The position numbers and the translations under genes were made by a program. This document shows positions 57,326 through 64,000 of a stretch of DNA of 64,000 nucleotides, in pieces; the stretch's first letter is position 1, and each line of letters begins with the position of its first letter. The notes beneath the pieces are model-generated. The model saw only the letters and a program-made list of their open reading frames with translations. It had not been told where the DNA came from and made no database searches. Location: positions 2,542,001 through 2,606,000 of the forward strand of contig JADKAF010000001.1 of NCBI GenBank assembly GCA_016719295.1. Direction: 5' to 3'. The DNA comes from Planctomycetota bacterium (GTDB lineage: Bacteria > Planctomycetota > UBA1135 > JADKAF01).

Positions 57326-58447
57326 TCAGCGCGCTCCGTGCACGGCGTCGATGTGCACGCCGTAGATCTGCTCGCGCTCGTCGCGGAGATAGCGGAACTC
57401 GATCCGCTCGAGCTCCGACCAGAGCCGCGCCGCGGGGGCTTCCTCGCGGTGATGGCGCAGGTGCTCCTGGGCGGCGGCGGCCACGGCCGCCTGCTCGCGC
57501 GTCGTGCCGAGCACGAACACGCGCCAAGCTCCGCGCTCGTCGGCGTGCGCCGCGCGCGCGCTCGCGAGCGTCGTTCGAAGCGGCTCGGGGAGCTGCTCCA
57601 TCACGTCGTCGAGCGCATGCGCGTAGCCGAGGTTCAGACCGCGCGCGATGGCGAGGCGATCGAGCTCCGCGCGCGTGAGAACGAGGGGCTCGAACGCTGC
57701 CCCCCTGCGCGCGAAGTGCACGAAGCGCTCGCCGCCGGCGTGCGCGAGCACCTCGCCGCCGAAGAGCTCGAGATACGAGATCAGCGCGCGACCGAGCGGC
57801 AGGTCGAGGACGTAGAGCTGCGGCAGACCGCGTTCGCTCCCGGCGGCCCCGCGTCGCGGCTCGCGCTGCGCCTCCGCCTGCGCTTCGAAGCGCTTCCACG
57901 CCGCCGCGAGATGTCCGCCGCTTTGCGCGACATCGCGCAAGCGCTCGCGGAGCTGCTCTCGCTCGCGCTCGCTGGCCGGACGCTCGGGCTCGGGCTCGGG
58001 CTGCGGCGCTGCTTCCGCGACGCCTTCGCCGGCCGGAGGCGTGGGTGCGGACTCCGGCGCCTCTTCCGGAGCGAGCTCGCTCTCCGAGCCCTCGATGGCC
58101 TTGCGCTCGCTGTGATCCGGAGCGGGCTCCTCCGTCGCCTCGGCTGGATCGGGAAGCTCCTGCGCGGCAGGCGTCGGCGGAACTTCGGGCGCGAGCGCGG
58201 CCTCCACCGCCGCGCGCACGAGCTCCGCTCGCGCGCGCTCGAGCGCGCCGGCGTCGGCCGTGAGCTGCATTCCGTCAGAGCCCGCGGCGCTCGCGCCGCC
58301 GCTCGGCTCCGAGAGCCCGAGCTGCTCGGGGAAGAGCAGCGCCGCGTGCGCGAGCGCCGAGAGCGCGACCGCGGGCGTGAAGCGCCACCAAGAGCCGGCG
58401 TCGCCATAGACGCGCAGCTCGATGCTCTTTCGCGAGGGCGCGCTCAT
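57326..58447 (-). CDS. TonB-like protein: anchor, Pro/Glu-rich spacer and C-terminal domain
   Basis: The 373-residue protein has the overall build of a TonB-type transducer: one membrane helix near the N-terminus (FTPAVALSALAHAALLFP, about 23-40), a long Pro/Glu/Ala-rich spacer (about 85-165, with PEPEPERPASERE), a coiled-coil stretch and a folded C-terminal domain of about 170 residues. The C-terminal domain is not a recognisable TonB-C domain. The start overlaps the exbD stop codon (ATGA). By position and shape it would span the periplasm and pass on energy from the ExbB/ExbD motor. The unusual C-terminal part (YVLDLPLGRALISYLELFGG) suggests a different partner than TonB-dependent receptors. 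Confidence 0.78.
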   Translation of the reverse strand: MSAPSRKSIELRVYGDAGSWWRFTPAVALSALAHAALLFPEQLGLSEPSGGASAAGSDGMQLTADAGALERARAELVRAAVEAALAPEVPPTPAAQELPDPAEATEEPAPDHSERKAIEGSESELAPEEAPESAPTPPAGEGVAEAAPQPEPEPERPASEREREQLRERLRDVAQSGGHLAAAWKRFEAQAEAQREPRRGAAGSERGLPQLYVLDLPLGRALISYLELFGGEVLAHAGGERFVHFARRGAAFEPLVLTRAELDRLAIARGLNLGYAHALDDVMEQLPEPLRTTLASARAAHADERGAWRVFVLGTTREQAAVAAAAQEHLRHHREEAPAARLWSELERIEFRYLRDEREQIYGVHIDAVHGAR

Positions 58448-58908
58448 CGTGCCACCTCGCTCGCGCTCGCTTCGCGGCCGAGGAGATCGATGCGCTCGAA
58501 GCTCTGCTCGCGCAGCAACGCGAGCAAGGGCAGGAGGTGCTCGGCCCGCGAGGCCTCGTCGGTGTAAATGCGCGCAATGGCCGGAGCCTCAGCGGCGGCC
58601 CGCTTCGCCAGGATCTCTTCGAGGTCGCGCAGCGCGAGAGCGCCAACGCCGAGCGCGCGATCGTCGGCGGCGAGGCGACCATCCGCGAAGAGCACGAGCC
58701 GCAAGGGCTGCGCTCCTTCGTCGCCACCGCTCTTCTCCCCGCGCTCGAGCTTCGGCAGCCGCACCTCCACGCGCGGCTCGTCGCTCGTGCTCTCCTCCTC
58801 GGCGAGCGAGGTGACGAGGAAGAAGGTGATCAGCAGGATGAAGAGCACGTCGAGGAACGCCGCCGAGCGCGGCGCTTCGCGTGCGAGACCACGTCGCGAG
58901 AACTTCAC
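58444..58908 (-). CDS. ExbD/TolR-family protein
   Basis: The 154-residue product starts with GTG at 58906-58908, overlapping the stop codon of the ExbB-like gene (GTGA). It has one membrane helix (AAFLDVLFILLITFFLVTS, about 17-35) with the conserved aspartate D20 needed for proton flow in ExbD/TolR. A periplasmic domain of about 110 residues follows (VRLPKLERGEKSGG, LFADGRLAADDRALGVGAL, FERIDLLG). The family works with ExbB/TolQ to convert the proton gradient into motion of a periplasmic partner. Its stop overlaps the next gene start, so translation is coupled on both sides. Confidence 0.9.
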   Translation of the reverse strand: MKFSRRGLAREAPRSAAFLDVLFILLITFFLVTSLAEEESTSDEPRVEVRLPKLERGEKSGGDEGAQPLRLVLFADGRLAADDRALGVGALALRDLEEILAKRAAAEAPAIARIYTDEASRAEHLLPLLALLREQSFERIDLLGREASASEVAR

Positions 58909-59495
58909 GGGGTGCCGCTCCGCTCTCCCACCCGCAGGCTCTCTCCGGCGAGGTCGAGCCGGCGCGCGAGGCGCTCGACCAACCCTTGGAAGAGCCGCTG
59001 GAAGAAGAAGCCGTAGAGGAAGACGAGCAAGCCGAGCACCGTGGTGTAGAGCGCGACCGAGAGGTTCTCGATCACGCCCTCGCGATGCCCGCTCAGGTAG
59101 TGAGGGAAGACACCCAGCACGCCGACCACGGTGCCGAGGAGGCCCAGGTTGGTGCTGAGCTGCGTCAGGGTGTCGAGCGCGAGGAGGCCGTGGTTCGCTC
59201 GCGCGAGCGCCTCTTCGCCTTCGATGCGCGCGGCGACCTCGCCGCGCAGGTGCCAGGCGGCGAGGACGCGCGCCACGGCGTCGCGCGAGCGCGCGTGCCC
59301 TTCCCAGGACACGTGCTGCGGGTCGAGCACCGCCAGGTGATCGCCGCTGCGGCGGAGACCGCACGCCGCGGAGAGGAGCTCGCGCCGGAAGAACCAGAGG
59401 CGCTCCAGCACGAGTCCCGCCGTGGCGACGGACAGCGCGAGCAAGGGCCACATCAGCGGCCCGCCGCGCGCAAAGTGAGTGCCGAGATCGAGCAC
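58905..59495 (-). CDS. ExbB/TolQ/MotA-family proton channel protein
   Basis: The 196-residue protein has three hydrophobic segments: WPLLALSVATAGLVLERLWFF (about 16-36), the signature helix with LSTNLGLLGTVVGVLGVF, and VALYTTVLGLLVFLYGFFF. The region TLTQLSTNLGLLGTVVG matches the MotA/TolQ/ExbB proton channel domain. With ExbD it forms an inner-membrane motor driven by protons. It is preceded in the operon by three exported coiled-coil proteins and followed directly by exbD. Only one ExbB-type subunit is present; the proteobacterial DUF3450 operons have two. Confidence 0.9.
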   Translation of the reverse strand: MLDLGTHFARGGPLMWPLLALSVATAGLVLERLWFFRRELLSAACGLRRSGDHLAVLDPQHVSWEGHARSRDAVARVLAAWHLRGEVAARIEGEEALARANHGLLALDTLTQLSTNLGLLGTVVGVLGVFPHYLSGHREGVIENLSVALYTTVLGLLVFLYGFFFQRLFQGLVERLARRLDLAGESLRVGERSGTP

Positions 59496-59509
59496 GGTGC
59501 GAGCTCCGC

Positions 59510-60271
59510 TCAGCGCTTCCAGCGCAGGCCGTCGGCGACCTCGCGGCGGAGACCCGCGATGCCGGAGCCCGTGCCGAAGAGCTGCTGGAACAAGGCCTCG
59601 ACCTCCGGAGCGATCACGTCCTCGCGACCGCCAGTGCTGACCTCGGGGATCAGTGCGGGATGGATGCCGCCGACATCGACGCCTCCTTCGCTGTCGCGCT
59701 GGCGCTCGTAGCGCCGGCGCTCGGACTGCTTGAAGCCCACGACCTTCTCGAGCTTGTCCTCGGCTTCGTCCATCTGCACCGCCGCCTGCTCGGAGCGATT
59801 CAGATCTCCTCGAAGCGAGAGCACCTCGCGGATGTCGCGGACGATCTCGCGCTTGCTCTCCTGCAGAAGGGCGTCAGCCTCCGCGTGCCGCCCCGAAGAG
59901 CGCAGCTCGCGGTACTCGCCGCTGCGCTCGCGGAGCCCGTCCTCGAGGAACGAGAGCTCCTCGCGTTTCACGCGCTGCTCCTCGATGCGGCGCTGCTTCT
60001 CGCCCGCGACGAAGCGCAGCGCGCGCTCCTCGGGCTGCGTGGAGAACAAGAGGTCCTTCTCCGCGACGGCGCTGCGCGCGGACAGCGAGCGCAGCGCGTC
60101 GGCTCGGGGCGGCTTCGCTTGCGGAGCCGCTGCCGCCGCCGGAGCGCCGCTCGCGGCCGTGCTCGATACGCCGGTCGCCGGAACGGGGCCCGGCTTCGCC
60201 GCGGTGCGCGGCGCGGGTTCCTGCATCGCAGGCGCGATGCAGAGGACGAGACTGAAGATGCTGGCATGCAT
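59510..60271 (-). CDS. Exported coiled-coil protein A of the Exb operon, 253 aa
   Basis: A short export signal (HASIFSLVLCIAPAMQEPA) is followed by an Ala/Pro-rich stretch and a long helical domain (about 60-210). Features include AVAEKDLLFSTQPEERAL, GEKQRRIEEQRVKREELSFL, GEYRELRSSGRHAEADALL and the end EVEALFQQLFG. The same landmarks (LLFST, EYRxL, a C-terminal ELF/QLF) occur in the first protein of this operon, so the two appear to be paralogues. The ATG at 60269-60271 is preceded by AGAGGTG on the minus strand at 60284-60278. It lies 14 bp upstream of the ExbB gene. It probably sits in the periplasm and couples to the motor. Confidence 0.82.
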   Translation of the reverse strand: MHASIFSLVLCIAPAMQEPAPRTAAKPGPVPATGVSSTAASGAPAAAAAPQAKPPRADALRSLSARSAVAEKDLLFSTQPEERALRFVAGEKQRRIEEQRVKREELSFLEDGLRERSGEYRELRSSGRHAEADALLQESKREIVRDIREVLSLRGDLNRSEQAAVQMDEAEDKLEKVVGFKQSERRRYERQRDSEGGVDVGGIHPALIPEVSTGGREDVIAPEVEALFQQLFGTGSGIAGLRREVADGLRWKR

Positions 60272-60314
60272 GGGGATCACCTCTGGATGGTTAGGGTCGG
60301 TGAGCGTGGAGCGC

Positions 60315-61298
60315 TCAATCGATGCTGCCGAGCAGCGTGCGCGCGCGCTGCATCACGCCTTCCTCGCGAGTCGCGGGGTCGGGAACGGCGGGCGTACCTT
60401 CGGCGGCCGTGGGCAGACCTCCGAGCTCGGAGAACATCTGGAAGATCTCGAGCGAGAAGAGATCGTTGATGCGGTCGAGCTCATCGGAGAGCTCGCCGAA
60501 GCCCTTGCCGTGGAACTCGTCGAGCACGCGGTAGAGCTGCGCGTAGTCCTCGATCACGGCCAGGTTGTCGAGCTGGCGCCGCAGGTAGGAGAGCTTCAGC
60601 GCCATCGTGCGCGTGAACGCGTCGTAGCGCTGGAAGAAGGAGTCGACGCGATCCAGCGCGTGCAGGATGACCTTCTGCTGATTGCCGATGCGCTCCTGGA
60701 GCGTGCGCATCGAGACGCGCATCTTCTCCATCAGGTTGCGCTCGAACTGCAGCGCCTCGAGCTGCCCCACGGAGCGCTCCAGCGCGGACTTCTCCTCAGG
60801 CGAGAGGTCGCGCGTCTCGCCGAGGGCCATCAGGCGGCGCAGCTCCTTGCGGCGCGAGGCCTCCTCGCGCTGCAGCTCGCTCTTCCGCTCGGAGAGGTAA
60901 GCATCCTGCTCTTCATTGCCCGAAGCGATCAGCTTGCGGATCACCTGGGCGCGGTGCGTGAGCACGTAGCGATTCTCGCCCACCTTCAGGATCGCGTCGG
61001 TCTTGCCGAGCACCTTCTCGAACTGGGCGACGCCGAGCTCGAGCAGGCGATCGGCCTTCTCCTCCTGCGAGAAGCTGCCGCTCTTGATCGCCTCGACCTC
61101 CGCCTTGTGAGCGTCGAGGTCACGCGAGAACTCGCGCAGCTCGCCGACGTGCTTCGAGAGCTCGCCGGCTTCCTTGGCCAGCACCTTGGTGAGGTCCTGG
61201 ATGCGGCGGTAGCGGCCGTTGTCGCCTTGCGCGGCGACCTGCGGCGTGGCGATGAGCAGCATCGCGCACGCGGTGAGTGCATACGGGGAGCGCAACAT
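60315..61298 (-). CDS. Exported coiled-coil protein B of the Exb operon, 327 aa
   Basis: The signal peptide (ALTACAMLLIATPQVAAQGD) is followed by a nearly all-helical protein. Heptad-like text includes LTKVLAKEAGELSKHVGELR and RKSELQREEASRRKELRRL, then VRTLQERIGNQQKVILHALD-like text (MRTLQERIGNQQKVI) and RTMALKLSYLRRQLDNLA. This is the outline of DUF3450-type periplasmic coiled-coil proteins found upstream of ExbB/ExbD/TonB genes, though identity is not proven. It lies between the two paralogous proteins A and C. A role as a periplasmic rod or partner of the motor is inferred. Confidence 0.8.
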   Translation of the reverse strand: MLRSPYALTACAMLLIATPQVAAQGDNGRYRRIQDLTKVLAKEAGELSKHVGELREFSRDLDAHKAEVEAIKSGSFSQEEKADRLLELGVAQFEKVLGKTDAILKVGENRYVLTHRAQVIRKLIASGNEEQDAYLSERKSELQREEASRRKELRRLMALGETRDLSPEEKSALERSVGQLEALQFERNLMEKMRVSMRTLQERIGNQQKVILHALDRVDSFFQRYDAFTRTMALKLSYLRRQLDNLAVIEDYAQLYRVLDEFHGKGFGELSDELDRINDLFSLEIFQMFSELGGLPTAAEGTPAVPDPATREEGVMQRARTLLGSID

Positions 61299-61339
61299 GA
61301 GTGGTTCCTCGACGAGATCGGACAGGACGAAGCGCGCTC

Positions 61340-62113
61340 TCAGCGCGCGGGGAAGAGTTCTTGCAGCAAGCGGAGCTCGTCGGCGCTGAGCTCGGGCTCC
61401 GCTTCGCGCTGGACGGCTACGGGTAGCTCGATGCGCAGGCTCTCGTCGACGATGGTCGACTCGCGCTCCGTGCCGTAACGCCTCTGCTCGCCGCTCTTCT
61501 TCTCGATCAGGCGGCGCAGGCGCTCATCGGTGGCGTCGATCTCGGAGAGATGGCCGACCAGGCTCGCCCGCGTGCGGCGCGCCTCGACGAGAGCGGAGAG
61601 CTCACGCAGCACGAGCGGACGATGGCTCTGCATCCAACGCTCGCGCTCGACGACGAGCTTCAGCGCGCGGTACTCGGCGGAGAGCTCGCGCAGCAGCTCC
61701 TCGCGCTCGGCGTCGCGCCGCGCGAGATCGCCGTCCAGCGTGCGCAGCTCGGAGCGCCGCGTGGCGTTGTACTCGAGCGCGCGCGCCTCGCTGACGGTCG
61801 AGAAGAGCAGGCGCGCCTCCGTGGCCTGGATCTTCGTTCGCAGCGCCGTGAGGCGCGCTTCGAAGGGCTTCGCGGGCGGCGACGGCATCGCGGTGACGGG
61901 AGCCTTCGGCGCGAGCTCGAGATCCCGACGGGCGCCGAGCGAGCTGCGCCCGACACCGCGCGCGAGGCTGGTGCCTCCGAGCGCGCGATGCGTCGCGAGC
62001 TCGCGCTGCCAGAACTCCGCGGGTCCGCCAGTCGGCTCTTGCGCTCGAGCATCGCCCGCGAGCAGCGCGGCGAGCGCCGCGCCGAGTGCCATCCACGCGC
62101 TGAATCGCTGCAT
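61340..62113 (-). CDS. Exported coiled-coil protein C, first gene of the Exb operon, 257 aa
   Basis: The ATG at 62111-62113 has GGAGGGG about 8 nt upstream and begins a signal peptide (WMALGAALAALLAGDARAQE). The mature protein is helical: KIQATEARLLFSTVSEARAL, REELLRELSAEYRALKLVVE, LREIDATDERL-like text (SEIDATDERLRRLIEKKSGE) and the end LSADELRLLQELFPAR. It shares landmarks and order with protein A (LLFST, EYRAL, a SGEQRRYGTER versus SERRRYERQR segment, and ELF end), so a gene duplication is likely. It heads the seven-gene operon running to 56678. Confidence 0.82.
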   Translation of the reverse strand: MQRFSAWMALGAALAALLAGDARAQEPTGGPAEFWQRELATHRALGGTSLARGVGRSSLGARRDLELAPKAPVTAMPSPPAKPFEARLTALRTKIQATEARLLFSTVSEARALEYNATRRSELRTLDGDLARRDAEREELLRELSAEYRALKLVVERERWMQSHRPLVLRELSALVEARRTRASLVGHLSEIDATDERLRRLIEKKSGEQRRYGTERESTIVDESLRIELPVAVQREAEPELSADELRLLQELFPAR

Positions 62114-62220
62114 CGCAGTCCCCTCCACCGCGTGCATCGCTCGAGCTCTTCTCGAACGATGCGCGCGGCGCAGAGAACGGCGCTTGCCCGGCCCGTAGAA
62201 CACGCGAGATCGAAAGGAAA

Positions 62221-62268
62221 CGAGCGAGAGCACGCGCCGAGGCGACGCGCGGCGCGTGCTCTCGCTCG
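62221..62268 (-). terminator. Terminator with an 18-bp perfect stem after the agmatinase-family gene
   Basis: Arms 62221-62238 and 62251-62268 are exact reverse complements around a 12-nt loop. On the minus strand the stem is followed by TTTCCTTTC. It lies 17 bp after the stop codon of the gene at 62286 and separates it from the Exb operon. Confidence 0.85.
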
Positions 62269-62285
62269 ACTGTCCTCTCGCGAGG

Positions 62286-63290
62286 TCAGCGCTTCAGCGC
62301 GAGCCCGCAGAGCTGATAGAGCACGCGCGCACCGACGTTTCCGTCCCAGTCGCCGCTGCTCTGCGCTTGGCCCGGCGCGACCTCGACCAGGTCGAAGCCG
62401 ATGCAGCGCCGACCGCTGCGCGCGACGGCGCGCAGGATCTCCACCGTCTCCGGATACGAGAGTCCGCCCGGTACGGGCGTCCCCGTATGAGGACAGAGCG
62501 AGGGATCGAGGCCGTCGATGTCGAACGAGACGTAGATCTCCTTCGGAAGGTGGCTCACGAGCTCCTCGACGATCGCGAGGAAGCTCTCGCCGCGCGCGCG
62601 GCGCGCGAACACGTCGGCGTCGAAGTAGGTCTTCACGCGTTCGCCTTGCGAGCGCGCGAACTCGACCTCCTCCTCGCAGAAGTCGCGGATGCCGACCTGC
62701 ACGAGCTTCGAGATGCCGCGGATCTCGTGCAGCGTGTTGTAGTGGATCGAGGCGTGCGACCAGCGGTAGCCCTCGTAGGCGCGCCGCAGGTCCATGTGCG
62801 CGTCGAAGTGCAGGATCCCGAGGCCGGGGTGCTTCTTCGCGCAGGCTTCGATCAAGGCGAACGGCACCGAGTGATCGCCCCCCACGACGCCGGGGATCAC
62901 GCCGGCGGCCAAGGCGCGTGCGGCCCACTCGCCGACGGTGCGATTCACCTGGTCGCCCAGCGCATCGACCGCAGCGACGTCTCCGCGGGCGTTCGCCGCG
63001 ACGCCGGCCTCGCTCCAGGAGCGCAGCTCCGCGGACTCCTCGGCGAGGTGGATGCCGCGCTTCCAGAACGGTCCCCAGAAGCGATCGTAGAGGTCGACCT
63101 GATGCGACTCCTCGAAGATCGCGCGCGGGCCGTCGACCGTGCCCTGGCGATACGAGGTCGTCGCCTCGAAGGGCACCGGCAACAGCCAGCAAGCGCTCTG
63201 CTCGGGAGAGAACGGCAGACCGAAGATGCCGCTACCTTCGGCGGCGGCGGCGTTCGGATCGAAGCTAGCGAGGTCGTCGGGCGTGCTCAT
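62286..63290 (-). CDS. speB: Agmatinase/arginase-family ureohydrolase
   Basis: The 334-residue enzyme has the full manganese-binding set of the ureohydrolase family: GGDHS with H140, HFDAHMD with D163, H165 and D167, and SFDIDGLDPS with its two aspartates. Agmatinase makes putrescine and urea from agmatine; close relatives act on guanidinobutyrate, guanidinopropionate or arginine, so the substrate is not certain. The sequence PVPFEATTSYRQGTVDGP is typical of the SpeB branch. The ATG overlaps the stop codon of the thiolase gene (ATGA), so the two are coupled. A strong terminator follows. Confidence 0.88.
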   Translation of the reverse strand: MSTPDDLASFDPNAAAAEGSGIFGLPFSPEQSACWLLPVPFEATTSYRQGTVDGPRAIFEESHQVDLYDRFWGPFWKRGIHLAEESAELRSWSEAGVAANARGDVAAVDALGDQVNRTVGEWAARALAAGVIPGVVGGDHSVPFALIEACAKKHPGLGILHFDAHMDLRRAYEGYRWSHASIHYNTLHEIRGISKLVQVGIRDFCEEEVEFARSQGERVKTYFDADVFARRARGESFLAIVEELVSHLPKEIYVSFDIDGLDPSLCPHTGTPVPGGLSYPETVEILRAVARSGRRCIGFDLVEVAPGQAQSSGDWDGNVGARVLYQLCGLALKR

Positions 63291-64000
63291 GGACGCTCCA
63301 GGAGGAGGGCGATGCCCTGGCCACCGCCGATGCAGGCCGAGGCGACGCCGATCTGCGCGTGCGAACGCCGAAGCTGATGGCAGAGCGTCAGCGCGAGCCG
63401 CGCTCCCGTCGCTCCGAGGGGATGCCCGAGGGCGATCGCGCCGCCGTTCACGTTCACCTTGTCGCGGTCGAGGCCGAGCTCCTTCTCGCAGGCCAGGTAC
63501 TGCGCCGCGAAGGCCTCGTTGATCTCGAAGAAGTCGACGTCCTCGAGCTTGCGTCCCGTGCGCTCCAAGACCTTTCGGATCGCCGGCACGGGACCGATGC
63601 CCATGATCTCGGGCGGCACGCCGACCACCGACCAGGCGCGGATCTCGGCCCAGATCTCGAGGCCGTACTCCTGCGCCTTCCGCGCGCTGGTGACGACGAG
63701 GGCAGCGGCGCCATCGACGATGCCGCTCGCGTTGCCGGCCGTCACCGTGCCGTCCTTGCCGAACGCGGCGCGCAGCGCGGCGAGCTTCTCCGCGGAGGTG
63801 TCGGGCTTCACATGATCATCGGTCTGCACCGTGACCTGCCCGCGCCCAGCCGGCACGACGATCGGCACGATCTCCTCGGCGAAGATCCCGGTTTCGACCG
63901 CATGTGCGCCGAGGCGATGCGAGCGCAGCGCGAACTCGTCCTGCTCGCTGCGCGAGATCGCGTGCTTCTTCGCCAAGTTCTCCGCGGTCTGCGCCATGAA
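63287..64000 (-). CDS. Thiolase (acetyl-CoA acetyltransferase family), C-terminal part
   Basis: The gene begins outside the right edge; the window shows the last 237 residues. They contain NEAFAAQYLACEKELG, the histidine motif GGAIALGHPLGATGARL and the second catalytic cysteine in ACIGGGQGIALLLE near the end. These fit thiolase II enzymes that join or split acetyl-CoA units. The active-site cysteine of the N-terminal half lies beyond the window. The stop codon overlaps the start of the agmatinase-family gene. Biosynthetic or degradative type cannot be settled from this part. Confidence 0.92.
   Translation of the reverse strand, partial: FMAQTAENLAKKHAISRSEQDEFALRSHRLGAHAVETGIFAEEIVPIVVPAGRGQVTVQTDDHVKPDTSAEKLAALRAAFGKDGTVTAGNASGIVDGAAALVVTSARKAQEYGLEIWAEIRAWSVVGVPPEIMGIGPVPAIRKVLERTGRKLEDVDFFEINEAFAAQYLACEKELGLDRDKVNVNGGAIALGHPLGATGARLALTLCHQLRRSHAQIGVASACIGGGQGIALLLERP

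Overview
The window is very GC-rich (roughly 70 % by eye), densely coded on both strands, and carries no phage, insertion sequence, CRISPR array or rRNA. It looks like an ordinary chromosomal stretch of a Gram-negative, aerobic, pigmented heterotroph. Several traits point to the Planctomycetota: a Ser/Thr kinase with a long TPR tail divergent from an ECF-type sigma factor, many secreted proteins with signal peptides and a shared C-terminal beta-rich module, and single-gene regulators. This is inference from family content; no 16S or marker gene is present to prove it.

Layout. 1-1.3 kb: the start of a secreted ELWxxDGT-type protein and a translationally coupled pair (88-residue protein plus HEPN-like protein). 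1.4-8.4 kb: glycine decarboxylase gcvP, a kinase-TPR protein and the divergent sigma factor. 8.5-13 kb: secreted beta-helix, CXXCH and beta-propeller proteins. 13-16.6 kb: a sulfur-stress module of ArsR-type repressor, SulP transporter and a divergent persulfide dioxygenase-rhodanese-membrane fusion, with a clear inverted repeat between them. 16.8-20.9 kb: a carotenoid operon crtY-crtI-crtB ending in a DUF2141 lipoprotein. 21.2 kb: tRNA-Val. 21.5-24.4 kb: UDP-glucose dehydrogenase and a sigma factor/TPR pair. 24.6-28 kb: a fused 2-oxoacid dehydrogenase E1 coupled to a FabD-like acyltransferase. 28-30.2 kb: small secreted or anchored proteins. 30.5-34.4 kb: a cytochrome-oxidase maturation operon (ctaA, ctaB, sco, DUF420, cupredoxin lipoprotein). 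34.5-40.3 kb: a large secreted protein, a LOR/SDH-type ornithine enzyme, a universal stress protein, a membrane protein and a PDZ protein. 40.6-45.3 kb: a methyltransferase and an OPT-like permease split by about 600 inserted residues. 45.5-50.9 kb: a CHRD/lamin-tail secreted protein, a 44-bp perfect palindrome, tRNA-Leu and a large anchored protein. 51.2-56.6 kb: an aminotransferase, HD phosphohydrolase, shortened Ada and a secreted metallo-beta-lactamase/lamin-tail protein. 56.7-62.1 kb: a seven-gene ExbB/ExbD energy-coupling operon with three periplasmic coiled-coil proteins. 62.3-64 kb: an agmatinase-family gene coupled to a thiolase that runs off the window.

How the genes work together. 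Within operons, start and stop codons are repeatedly overlapped (ATGA or GTGA), so translational coupling is the rule here. The most promising candidates for undescribed biology are the ExbB/ExbD operon with paralogous coiled-coil partners, the OPT-like permease carrying a huge extramembrane insertion, the sulfur module with a periodic cysteine tail, and the C-terminal module shared by four otherwise unrelated secreted proteins. All function calls rest on reading motifs by eye; no database search was possible.
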